10,902 bases of DNA from an uncultured Collinsella sp. (lineage in GTDB: Bacteria > Actinomycetota > Coriobacteriia > Coriobacteriales > Coriobacteriaceae). The position numbers and the translations under genes are program-made. The notes below the pieces were generated by a model. It was not told where the DNA came from and did not search any database. It worked only from the letters and a program-made list of their open reading frames with translations. This document shows positions 1-6,427 of this stretch, one piece after another (within the stretch, counting starts at the first letter, position 1; each line of letters starts with the position of its first letter). The stretch lies in assembly GCA_959604825.1 (NCBI GenBank), contig CAUHCN010000041.1:1-10902 (forward strand), in the 5' to 3' direction.

Positions 1-1304
1 CCGCCGAGGTCATGGAGTCGCTGTCGCCGGCGCAAAACGTCGTCAAGATCGTGCTTGACGAGCTCACCGAGATGCTCGGCTCCACCGAGAGCAAGCTCGT
101 CTTTAGCAACCGCATTCCCAATGTCATCATGCTCGTGGGACTGCAGGGCTCCGGTAAGACCACGGCTGCCGTAAAGCTTGCCTACCTGCTCAAGAAGCAG
201 GGCCGCTCTCCGCTGCTCGCCGCGTGCGACGTCTACCGTCCCGCCGCTGCCGACCAGCTGGCCACGCTCGGTGGAGAGATCGGCGTTCCGGTCTTCCGCG
301 GTGACGGCGCGCACCCGGTCGATATCGCCAAGGGCGCCATCCAGGAGGCCGTCGACCACCTGCGCGACGTGGTCATCGTCGATACCGCCGGTCGCCTGCA
401 GATCGACGAGCAGATGATGCAGGAGGCCGTGGACATCAAGAAAGCCGTCAAGCCTGACCAGGTGCTGATGGTCGTCGATGCCATGACCGGCCAGGATATC
501 GTCAACGTCGTCTCGACCTTTGCCGAGCGCACCGACTTTGACGGCGTGATCATCTCCAAGCTCGACGGTGACGCCCGTGGCGGTGGCGCACTTTCGGTGC
601 GTCAGGTGACCGGCAAGCCCATCAAGTTCGTGAGCATGGGCGAGAAGCCCGATTCTCTTGAGCCGTTCTATCCCGATCGCATGGCCAAACGCATTCTGGG
701 CATGGGCGACGTCGTCGGTATTATCGAGAAGGCCCAGGAGGCAGCCGATGCCGAGCAGCTTGAGGCTGCCGAGCGTATGCTGCGCGAGGGCTTCACCATG
801 AACGATATGCTCGACCAGATGAAAGCCGTCAAGAAGATGGGCGGCATGAAGGGCATTCTGGGCATGCTCCCCGGTGGTCAGCGCGCACTCAACCAGATGG
901 GCGGCAATCTGGACGAGGGCATCTTCGATAAGAACGAGGCCATCATCATGTCGATGACCAAGGAGGAGCGCCTGCGTCCCTCCATCATCAATGGTCAGCG
1001 TCGCGCCCGCATTGCCAAGGGAGCTGGCGTAACCCCCACCGAGGTCAACAGCCTTATGAAGCAGTGGGGCGAGATGAACAAGATGATGGGCCGCATGCGC
1101 ACGATGGCTAATCAGGCACAGGCCGGCGGCAAAAAGGGCAAGAAGGGTAAGAAGGGCAAAAAGATGCGCATGCCCAATATTCCCGGCCTGGATGCCATGG
1201 GTTTGGGCGGCATGGGCGGTATGGGCGGCCTTGGTATGGGTGGCCCCAAGTCCGATATGGACCTGCTGCGCCAGATGGAAGCGCAGATGCGCAATAAAAA
1301 GTAA
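1..1304 (+). CDS. ffh: Signal recognition particle GTPase Ffh (SRP54), 5'-truncated by window edge
   Basis: Ffh binds signal peptides and SRP RNA and delivers ribosomes to the membrane receptor FtsY in a GTP-dependent way. The reading frame is open from base 3, and the ATG at 12 lies inside the family's conserved stretch (SLSPAQNVVKIV), so it is an internal Met; most of the N-terminal four-helix domain is outside the window. Counting from that Met, the P-loop GLQGSGKT is at 43-50, DTAGR near 124-128 and SKLD (guanine specificity, usually TKLD) at 182-185, followed by DARGGG. The M domain then begins. Its RNA-binding helix reads NGQRRARIAKGAG (327-339), where the family usually has NGSRR...GSG. 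The tail is unusual: GGKKGKKGKKGKK, then Gly/Met-rich sequence, ending MRNKK. It is followed by a hairpin terminator at 1325. The identification is certain. Confidence 0.97.
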   Translation, partial: AEVMESLSPAQNVVKIVLDELTEMLGSTESKLVFSNRIPNVIMLVGLQGSGKTTAAVKLAYLLKKQGRSPLLAACDVYRPAAADQLATLGGEIGVPVFRGDGAHPVDIAKGAIQEAVDHLRDVVIVDTAGRLQIDEQMMQEAVDIKKAVKPDQVLMVVDAMTGQDIVNVVSTFAERTDFDGVIISKLDGDARGGGALSVRQVTGKPIKFVSMGEKPDSLEPFYPDRMAKRILGMGDVVGIIEKAQEAADAEQLEAAERMLREGFTMNDMLDQMKAVKKMGGMKGILGMLPGGQRALNQMGGNLDEGIFDKNEAIIMSMTKEERLRPSIINGQRRARIAKGAGVTPTEVNSLMKQWGEMNKMMGRMRTMANQAQAGGKKGKKGKKGKKMRMPNIPGLDAMGLGGMGGMGGLGMGGPKSDMDLLRQMEAQMRNKK

Positions 1305-1324
1305 CGGCTGGTTAGCCGAGTACA

Positions 1325-1362
1325 GCGAAGGCCGCCTGGATGGTATTCCAGGCGGCCTTCGC
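1325..1362. terminator. Bidirectional hairpin terminator between ffh and the convergent DUF134-NifX gene
   Basis: There is a perfect 16-bp inverted repeat (arms 1325-1340 and 1347-1362) with a 6-nt loop. It lies 20 bases after the ffh stop and 57 bases beyond the stop of the gene on the other strand. Neither side has a clean U-tract, so it may act as a strong non-canonical terminator or 3'-end stabiliser for both transcripts. Confidence 0.8.
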
Positions 1363-1419
1363 CGTTAGATCATCGTTTGTTGCACGCGTGGAAGCGCGCT
1401 GGTACCAGGGTGTTTGCCG

Positions 1420-2184
1420 TTAGTGGCAACCGCAGCCCTCATGGCCCTCGTGCTCGTGATGGCCGTGGCAGCCGCAGGACTCGCCATGCTCATGGGCGTG
1501 CTCGTGGTCATGGCCGTGGCAGCCGCACGTGGCCTCGCCGTTCTGTGCGAGCGTGCCGGCGATAAGGGCCTCGACGCAAGCGTCGCAGCTGCCTTGGGCA
1601 CCCGCGTATACCGTGATGCCGGCTTGGGCAAGCGCGTTGATAGCGCCACCGCCGATGCCGCCGCAGATGAGCGTGTCCACGCCGCCGTTGGCGAGCAGGC
1701 CCGCAAGGGCACCGTGGCCGGTGCCGCCGGTGCCCACGACCTGCTCGCTGAGCACCTTGCCGTCCTGAATGTCGTAGATCTTGAACTGCTCGCTGCGGCC
1801 AAAGTGCATAAAGATGTTGCCGTTGTCATACGTGGTTGCCACTCTCATGGTGCCGATCTCCTTTGGTGGCCATACGGCCGTCGTTGTGGTGATGGGGGAG
1901 TACGCGATATTGCCGCCCTCGATGATGAGCGCCCGACCATTGACCAGCGCGTTTGCCACCTTGCGATGTGCGCGGCTGCAGATGGCCGCCACCGTGGCGC
2001 GCGCGATGCCCATGTGCTTTGCGACGGCCTCCTGATTGAGGCCTTCCAGGTCGCATAGCCGCAGGACCTCGAGTTCGTCGACCGTCATGTCGATGGCCTC
2101 TCCGCTGGCAAGGCCATCGGGGGTAAAACCGCGATATTCGGGGATGATCCCGACGCGGCGCAATTTTTCACGTCTTCCTGCCAT
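1420..2184 (-). CDS. DUF134 HTH domain fused to NifX/NifB-type cluster-binding domain with His/Cys-rich tail
   Basis: This is a 254-residue two-domain protein. Residues 1-95 match the DUF134 family: an RRV..IPEY start, an MTVDELEVLRLCDLEGLNQE segment, a helix-turn-helix around 50-70 and a closing ALIIEGGN. Residues 112-212 match the dinitrogenase iron-molybdenum cofactor domain (NifX/NifY/NafY), with HFGRSEQF, the glycine-rich CGGIGGGA and a CDAC pair (C200, C203) near the end. The last 35 residues (220-254) hold 12 His and 6 Cys in CGCHGH-type repeats and look metal-binding. The ATG at 2184 is chosen because GGAGAG precedes it and the DUF134 fold begins there; an in-frame ATG 30 bases upstream lies across a palindrome. 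No nitrogenase genes are nearby, so a role in metal or Fe-S handling and in DNA binding is inferred, not known. It is convergent with ffh and divergent from thyA. Confidence 0.88.
   Translation of the reverse strand: MAGRREKLRRVGIIPEYRGFTPDGLASGEAIDMTVDELEVLRLCDLEGLNQEAVAKHMGIARATVAAICSRAHRKVANALVNGRALIIEGGNIAYSPITTTTAVWPPKEIGTMRVATTYDNGNIFMHFGRSEQFKIYDIQDGKVLSEQVVGTGGTGHGALAGLLANGGVDTLICGGIGGGAINALAQAGITVYAGAQGSCDACVEALIAGTLAQNGEATCGCHGHDHEHAHEHGESCGCHGHHEHEGHEGCGCH
1459..1527 (-). repeat. Tandem 51-bp coding repeat in the metal-binding tail
   Basis: An identical 18-bp segment (plus strand atggccgtggcagccgca) occurs at 1459-1476 and 1510-1527, a period of 51 bp or 17 codons. It encodes the repeated CGCHGH block. 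The near-identical DNA suggests the His/Cys tail grew by a recent in-frame duplication, so its length may vary between strains. Confidence 0.7.
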
Positions 2185-2198
2185 ACACTCTCCATATC

Positions 2199-2210
2199 TG
2201 ACATATGTCA
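2199..2210. promoter_or_regulatory. Perfect palindrome TGACATATGTCA, candidate operator copy 1
   Basis: This is a 12-bp perfect dyad 15 bases upstream of the chosen start of the DUF134-NifX gene. On the minus strand, possible -35 TTGCGT and -10 TATTCT hexamers with 16-bp spacing would put the transcription start close to this palindrome, a good position for a repressor. The helix-turn-helix protein encoded just downstream is the obvious candidate binder; this is inference. Confidence 0.55.
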
Positions 2211-2250
2211 ACAATAGAATAACGACCGTGCGGATTTACGCAAGGAATTT

Positions 2251-2264
2251 CTGGCATATGTCAG
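2251..2264. promoter_or_regulatory. Near-perfect palindrome CTGGCATATGTCAG, candidate operator copy 2
   Basis: This 14-bp dyad has one mismatched pair and shares the core CATATGTCA with the perfect palindrome at 2199. The two centres are 53 bp apart, close to five helical turns, so proteins on the two sites could face the same side of the DNA. The site lies just upstream of the candidate minus-strand promoter and about 50 bp upstream of the candidate thyA -10. Confidence 0.5.
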
Positions 2265-2310
2265 AAAATGAGGGCTTATGTTAGGGCTGTGGGGCCGCTT
2301 GCGCCTGGGC

Positions 2311-2316
2311 TACAAT
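2311..2316 (+). promoter_or_regulatory. Candidate thyA-folA -10 box TACAAT
   Basis: TACAAT lies 34 bases ahead of the thyA start codon, and AGGAGG (2341-2346) sits 4 bases from that ATG. No convincing -35 is seen at normal spacing (only TGTGGG near 2288). The promoter is therefore tentative and may need an activator. Confidence 0.35.
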
Positions 2317-2350
2317 GAATCTCGCTTATAGGCGACTGACAGGAGGGTCA

Positions 2351-3199
2351 ATGAGCAAGGCTGATCAACAGTTTGTAGCCATGTGCCGCGATATTCTGGA
2401 CCATGGCACCACCACCGAGGGCCAAAAGGTCCGCCCGGTGTGGGAGGACGGCACCCCTGCCTATACCATTAAAAACTTTGGCGTCACGGCACGCTACGAC
2501 CTGCGTGAGGAGTTTCCGGCGCTTACCCTGCGTCGTACGGCCCTCAAATCTGCCATGGATGAGATCCTATGGATCTATCAAAAGAAGTCCAATAACGTGC
2601 ATGACCTCAACAGCCATATTTGGGATGAGTGGGCCGACGAGACCGGCTCCATCGGCAAGGCCTACGGGTATCAGATTGGGCAGAAGAGCCATTATGCCGA
2701 GGGTGACTTCGATCAGATGAACCGTGTGCTGTACGACCTCAAGAACACGCCGTACAGCCGCCGCATTATGACGAATACCTACGTGTTTAGCGACCTGTCC
2801 GAGATGCACCTGTATCCGTGCGCCTACAGCGTGACGTATAACGTGACGCAGCGCCCGCAGGATGATAAACCGACGCTCAACATGATTCTCAACCAGCGCA
2901 GCCAGGACATTTTGGCTGCGAACAACTGGAATGTGTGCCAGTACGCCATTTTGCTGATGATGGTCGCGCAGTCGGTCGATATGATTCCCGGCGAGTTGCT
3001 GCATGTGATTGCCGATGCCCACATTTACGACCGTCATGTCGATATCGTCCGCGAGCTTATCGAGCGTCCGCAGTTTGCCGCGCCTAAGGTAACGCTTAAC
3101 CCCGATGTGCATGACTTCTATGCGTTTACGACCGACGACCTGATTGTCGAGGGCTATGAGCACGGCCCGCAGGTCAAGAACATCCCCATTGCGGTGTAG
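2351..3199 (+). CDS. thyA: Thymidylate synthase ThyA
   Basis: ThyA converts dUMP to dTMP using methylene-tetrahydrofolate and releases dihydrofolate, the only de novo route to thymidine. The start at 2351 (282 aa) is fixed by AGGAGG 4 bases upstream; the in-frame ATG at 2315 has no such site and overlaps the candidate promoter. Visible motifs are the catalytic Cys157 in YPCAY, QRSQD (182-186) for phosphate binding, NNWN (191-194) holding the dUMP-binding Asn, and DAHIYDRH (222-229) with the His and Tyr that contact the sugar. The HDFYAFTTDDLIVEGYEHGP end matches the family's C-terminal region. The residue after PC is Ala, not the His common in E. coli-type enzymes; this recalls the divergent B. 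subtilis ThyA type. folA begins 9 bases after the stop, so product dihydrofolate is recycled by the next gene. Confidence 0.96.
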   Translation: MSKADQQFVAMCRDILDHGTTTEGQKVRPVWEDGTPAYTIKNFGVTARYDLREEFPALTLRRTALKSAMDEILWIYQKKSNNVHDLNSHIWDEWADETGSIGKAYGYQIGQKSHYAEGDFDQMNRVLYDLKNTPYSRRIMTNTYVFSDLSEMHLYPCAYSVTYNVTQRPQDDKPTLNMILNQRSQDILAANNWNVCQYAILLMMVAQSVDMIPGELLHVIADAHIYDRHVDIVRELIERPQFAAPKVTLNPDVHDFYAFTTDDLIVEGYEHGPQVKNIPIAV

Positions 3200-3208
3200 G
3201 TGACGCGC

Positions 3209-3727
3209 ATGACGTGTAAGCTTTCTGCCATTGTCGCCGTGTGCGATGACTGGGGTATTGGGTGCGAGGGCGACATGGTGGTGTCCAATCGTGCCGACAT
3301 GCGTCATTTTGTGGCGTGCACCAAAGGTTGCCCGGTTATTATGGGGCGCAAGACCCTGCTGAGTTTTCCCGGCGCACGACCGCTCAAGAACCGCCGCAAT
3401 ATCGTGCTCACGCGCGATGAGGACTTTGCTCCCGAGGGCGTCGACGTGGTGCATAGCATCGACGAAGCGCTCGCCGCGGTAGCCGATGAGCCCGTTGCGT
3501 GGGTGATTGGCGGCGGCGATGTCTATCGGCAGTTTTTGCCGTATTGCGTCGAGGCCGAGGTCACGCATGACCATTGCGTGCATGACGTGGATACGTACTT
3601 TCCCGATTTGGATGCCGATCCCGCGTGGGAGATTGCGTGGCGTGACGGTGTTGCCACGATTGCCTCGGGCGAGGGAGACGAGGGTGTCGATTATGAGTTC
3701 GTGACGTATCGTCGCGTTGAGGCGTAA
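3209..3727 (+). CDS. folA: Dihydrofolate reductase (atypical Met20-loop)
   Basis: DHFR reduces dihydrofolate to tetrahydrofolate with NADPH and here pairs with ThyA just upstream. ATG 3209 (172 aa) is preferred because AGGTGA (3198-3203), overlapping the thyA stop, sits 5 bases before it; a GTG at 3200 directly abuts the thyA stop. Motifs seen are IVAV at the start, WGIG (15-18), GRKTLLSFPG for cofactor binding, RRNIVLTRD, the VIGGGDVYRQFLP segment, and a HDVDTYFPDLD strand. Asp30 aligns with the catalytic acid of E. coli (D27). The normally conserved Pro-Trp of the active-site loop is replaced by Val24-Val25, in GDMVVSNRAD. A hairpin follows the gene at 3772. Confidence 0.93.
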   Translation: MTCKLSAIVAVCDDWGIGCEGDMVVSNRADMRHFVACTKGCPVIMGRKTLLSFPGARPLKNRRNIVLTRDEDFAPEGVDVVHSIDEALAAVADEPVAWVIGGGDVYRQFLPYCVEAEVTHDHCVHDVDTYFPDLDADPAWEIAWRDGVATIASGEGDEGVDYEFVTYRRVEA

Positions 3728-3771
3728 ATCGTCTGGCGTGAACGGTATCATCGGGTTGTTTGAATGCATGG

Positions 3772-3794
3772 GGCGGCGCTTAGCGTCGCCTCGT
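3772..3794 (+). terminator. Probable terminator of the thyA-folA operon
   Basis: GGCGGCGC (3772-3779) and GCGTCGCC (3783-3790) form an 8-bp stem with one G-U pair and a 3-nt loop, 44 bases after the folA stop. It is followed by the short T-containing TCGTTT. The U-tract is weak, so confidence is moderate. Confidence 0.55.
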
Positions 3795-3795
3795 T

Positions 3796-3805
3796 TGGTA
3801 TAGAT
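3796..3805 (+). promoter_or_regulatory. Candidate extended -10 promoter for the TrmH-like methyltransferase
   Basis: TGGTATAGAT matches an extended -10 (TGn then TATAGA); no -35 is apparent. If real, transcription would begin near 3811. The in-frame ATG at 3804 would then lie outside the transcript, which favours the start codon at 3837. Confidence 0.4.
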
Positions 3806-3836
3806 GTGCTGTAAAGAAGGGTGCGGGCTGGCTGCT

Positions 3837-4751
3837 ATGACTGATGCCGTTGAGGTGCTGCGAATCGATTCTCTCGAGGACGAGCGGCTCGATGCCTACG
3901 TGCGACTGACCGAGCGTGAGCTTCGCTGCGTGCTGGAGCCGCAGAAGGGCATTTTTATCGCCGAGAGTGCCAAGGTCATCGAGCGTGCGGTTCGCGCCGG
4001 ATACGAGCCGGTGAGCTTTCTTTTGGGCGAGCGCTGGCTCGACCAGATGATGCCGCTGTTTGAGCGCCTGATTGTGCGCGAGGGCGCGGGTCCGGTCCCG
4101 GTGTTCGTTGCCTCCATGGAGCTTATGGAGCAGCTGACGGGCTTCAATGTGACGCGCGGTGCGCTCGCGGCATTCCGTCGTCCACGTCAGATTCCGGTAG
4201 CCGAGTTCTTGGGTGGCGTCGTCGATGCGGCGGGGGAGCGCCCGGTGCGCGTGTGCGTGCTCGAGGGCATTGTCGACCACACCAACGTCGGCGCGATTTT
4301 CCGCTCGGCGGCTGCGCTGAACGTCGATGGCATTTTGGTGAGCCCTACGTGCTGCGATCCGCTGTACCGTCGCTCGGCCCGCGTGAGCATGGGCACGGTG
4401 TTTCAGGTGCCCTGGACGCGCATTGGCAGCGAGGCGCGCGTATGGCCGCATGATGGGCTGGCGGCGCTGCACAATGCCGGCTTTTCGTGTGTCGCCATGG
4501 CGCTGACGGATGATTCGGCGTCGCTGGACGATCCCGCGCTCCAGGAGATTGACCGCCTGGCAATCTTTATGGGCACCGAGGGTGCTGGCTTGGGCGCCAA
4601 GACCATTGCAGGCTGCGACCGCGCCGTGCGTATTCCGATGGCGCATGGGGTCGATTCGCTCAACGTGGCCGCGGCAAGTGCTGTTGCCTTTTGGCAGCTG
4701 TGCTCGCATGTGAGCAACGAGTACCACTACCAGCCGGGGCTGTATCACTAG
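3837..4751 (+). CDS. TrmH/SpoU family RNA 2'-O-methyltransferase
   Basis: SpoU-class (SPOUT) enzymes move a methyl group from S-adenosylmethionine to a ribose 2'-OH in rRNA or tRNA. The 304-residue protein has an N-terminal substrate-binding-like region (LRCVLEPQKGIFIAESAKVIERA) and a C-terminal knotted catalytic domain. The three family motifs are visible: motif 1 with N150 and catalytic-type R156 (NVGAIFRSA), motif 2 MGTEGAGLG (245-253), and motif 3 IPMAHGVDSLNVAAA with N276. The start at 3837 is the best fit to the family, but its ribosome binding site is poor (AAGAAGGG is 15 bases away). ATG 3804 would add 11 residues beginning MCCKEGCG. The exact RNA target cannot be read from sequence. 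It is a single gene between folA and the MATE gene. Confidence 0.92.
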   Translation: MTDAVEVLRIDSLEDERLDAYVRLTERELRCVLEPQKGIFIAESAKVIERAVRAGYEPVSFLLGERWLDQMMPLFERLIVREGAGPVPVFVASMELMEQLTGFNVTRGALAAFRRPRQIPVAEFLGGVVDAAGERPVRVCVLEGIVDHTNVGAIFRSAAALNVDGILVSPTCCDPLYRRSARVSMGTVFQVPWTRIGSEARVWPHDGLAALHNAGFSCVAMALTDDSASLDDPALQEIDRLAIFMGTEGAGLGAKTIAGCDRAVRIPMAHGVDSLNVAAASAVAFWQLCSHVSNEYHYQPGLYH

Positions 4752-4759
4752 GCAGATAG

Positions 4760-4811
4760 TTAGCACCGGGCTCTGGTTCGGGGCGTTTCGGCCGACGTCG
4801 GTCGGTGCTAA
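4760..4811. repeat. 9-bp inverted repeat framing a GC-rich palindrome
   Basis: TTAGCACCG (4760-4768) and CGGTGCTAA (4803-4811) are exact inverted copies, and a 10-bp perfect palindrome CCGACGTCGG (4792-4801) sits inside. The position just after the methyltransferase stop suits a structured 3' end or terminator, but no U-tract follows. It could instead be an operator for the MATE gene. Confidence 0.35.
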
Positions 4812-4876
4812 GCTGGTATTGGCTTTGGTCTTAAATTGCCGTTTTGTTGTTTGACGTACGCTGGTGGGGAGGGCGT

Positions 4877-6226
4877 GTGGCTAAGAAATCTACGGCTATC
4901 GATGTAACGCAGGGCGTTATTTGGCAGCAGCTACTGTCGCTGTGCGTCCCTATCTTTTTTAGTTCGTTCTTTCAGCAGGCATACACGCTTATCGGTACCT
5001 ATATCGTCGGTCAGTTTGGCGGCAAGCTCGCGCTGGGTGGCATTCAGGCCACGATGGTGCTTACGGAGCTCTGCATCGGCTTTTGTGTCGGCGTCGGTGC
5101 CGGCTGCGCGGTCATTACGGGCCAGTTTTTTGGCCAGCACGATGACGAGCGCCTGAGCCGATCGGTCCATACGGCTATGACGCTCGCGCTGGTGGGCGGC
5201 ATTGTCATTTCCATTCTGGGCATGGTGTTTGTCGAGCCGATGCTTGTGTTGATGAATACACCGCATGAGCTGCTGGCCGAGGGTGTGGCCTATGCCCGTT
5301 GCTACTTTGCCGCCATGTTTGCGGCGCTGCTGCTCAATATGGGGACGGCGCTGTTGCGCGCCGTGGGCGACACGCGCGGTCCGGCGGTTATTATTGCATC
5401 CGGCTGCTTCGTCAATGTGGCATTCGACATTCTCTTTGTCGCCGTGCTGCACATGGAAGCGCTGGGCTGCGGCATCGCGGTCGTGCTGACTATCTGCACC
5501 AATGCCTCGATGATTCTGGTTCGTATGATGCGCGCTCCGGGTGCGTGGCGGTTGTCGCTATCCAAGCTCGGTATCGATCGCGGCATTTGCAAGAGCATGC
5601 TTTCGTGTGGTCTTCCGCTGGGCGTTCAGTCTGCGGCGTATTCGATCTCCAACGTTTTGATTCAGGTGTCGGTCAACTCGTTTGGTGCCGACGTTACGAC
5701 GGCATGGGGTCTCTCGGGGCGTCTCGATGGCATCATCTGGATGGTGACTGAGGCTCTTGGCGTATCCATTACCACGTTCTCGGCGCAGAACTTTGGCGCG
5801 CGTAATTACGACCGCATGCGCAAGGGCTATCACACATCACTGGTGCTGTCGTTTGTGCTCATCGGCGGCTTGTCCGCTGCGCTGCTGGTGTTCTCGGGTC
5901 CGCTCTCGCGTCTGTTTATCGACGACGCCTCGATTTCGGGCTACACCACGACCATCATCCATTTCATTGCGCCGTTCTACGCAATTTTCTCGATTATCGA
6001 GAATGCGTCGGGCTCCATCCGCGGCGCCGGCGTAAGCTTCCAGCCCATGGTCCTCACCATCTTTGGCACCGTCGTCCTGAGGGTGATCTGGGTGTTTGCG
6101 ATTATGCCCTTTGATCCGTCGCTCGAGCACCTGCTGCTGGTCTATCCCGTAACCTGGCTCATCACGGCCACGATGTTCACCATCTACCACCACAGCGGCA
6201 ACTGGCTAGGCCGCGCCACCGCCTAG
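4877..6226 (+). CDS. MATE family multidrug/toxin efflux transporter
   Basis: MATE proteins export cationic compounds or drugs using a Na+ or H+ gradient through two six-helix bundles. This 449-residue protein is very hydrophobic, and about 12 membrane segments can be picked out. Its opening VTQGVIWQQLLSLCVPIFFSSFFQQAYTLI... fits the DinF/MepA/NorM-like start, where VP.....LF...Y.L.D is typical. The repeated half is visible as ICKSMLSCGLPLGVQSAAYSISN and the later QNFGARNYDRMRKGY. The start is GTG 4877, with GGAGG at 4868-4872; the in-frame TTG at 4844 has no ribosome binding site. The substrate is unknown. The TAG stop lies inside the first CTAG of the RAYT repeat unit, so no spacer separates this gene from the mobile element. 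Confidence 0.9.
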   Translation: MAKKSTAIDVTQGVIWQQLLSLCVPIFFSSFFQQAYTLIGTYIVGQFGGKLALGGIQATMVLTELCIGFCVGVGAGCAVITGQFFGQHDDERLSRSVHTAMTLALVGGIVISILGMVFVEPMLVLMNTPHELLAEGVAYARCYFAAMFAALLLNMGTALLRAVGDTRGPAVIIASGCFVNVAFDILFVAVLHMEALGCGIAVVLTICTNASMILVRMMRAPGAWRLSLSKLGIDRGICKSMLSCGLPLGVQSAAYSISNVLIQVSVNSFGADVTTAWGLSGRLDGIIWMVTEALGVSITTFSAQNFGARNYDRMRKGYHTSLVLSFVLIGGLSAALLVFSGPLSRLFIDDASISGYTTTIIHFIAPFYAIFSIIENASGSIRGAGVSFQPMVLTIFGTVVLRVIWVFAIMPFDPSLEHLLLVYPVTWLITATMFTIYHHSGNWLGRATA

Positions 6227-6306
6227 TCGTTGGGGACGTTCTTAAACGACTAGTCATTGGGGACGTTCTTAAACGTCTAGTCGTTTGGGACACTCTTTGC
6301 GACACG
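6223..6306 (+). repeat. Left REP-like array: CTAG units with 27-bp period
   Basis: CTAG occurs at 6223, 6250 and 6277, exactly 27 bp apart. Unit 1 (6223-6253) folds as CTAGTCGTT pairing with AACGACTAG around a loop containing GGGGACGTTCTT. Unit 2 (6250-6280) has the same loop but weaker arms. A third, partial unit begins at 6277 and drifts into GGGACACTCTTTG. Hairpins with a fixed tetranucleotide foot are what RAYT enzymes recognise. Confidence 0.75.
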
Positions 6307-6427
6307 AATTTCGGGTTTTCATCCAGTTTGTCTTGCGTGCCCTTGTAAACTGTCAAAACGGGCTCAGCAAACTGAATCGTCCGCGCCTATCAGATGTTGC
6401 CCGGTGGGTTAGTGATGGGAGGGCGAT

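Noticed and set aside
1414..2058. Plus-strand frame opposite the DUF134-NifX gene
   Set aside because: It has Ala/Val/Arg-rich low-complexity content, no ribosome binding site, and two recognised domains lie on the other strand.
3200..3208. GTG start for folA directly after the thyA stop
   Set aside because: The AGGTGA site overlaps this GTG and is correctly spaced only for ATG 3209; the extra residues match nothing in the family.
2567..3769. Long open frame on the minus strand across thyA and folA (400 codons)
   Set aside because: It is antisense to two well-recognised genes, has no ribosome binding site, and its composition (very rich in His, Arg and Val) is that of a GC-rich shadow frame.
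3780..4766. 328-codon minus-strand frame opposite the methyltransferase gene
   Set aside because: It is a shadow frame: the plus strand has all three SpoU motifs, and the minus frame has no recognisable family.
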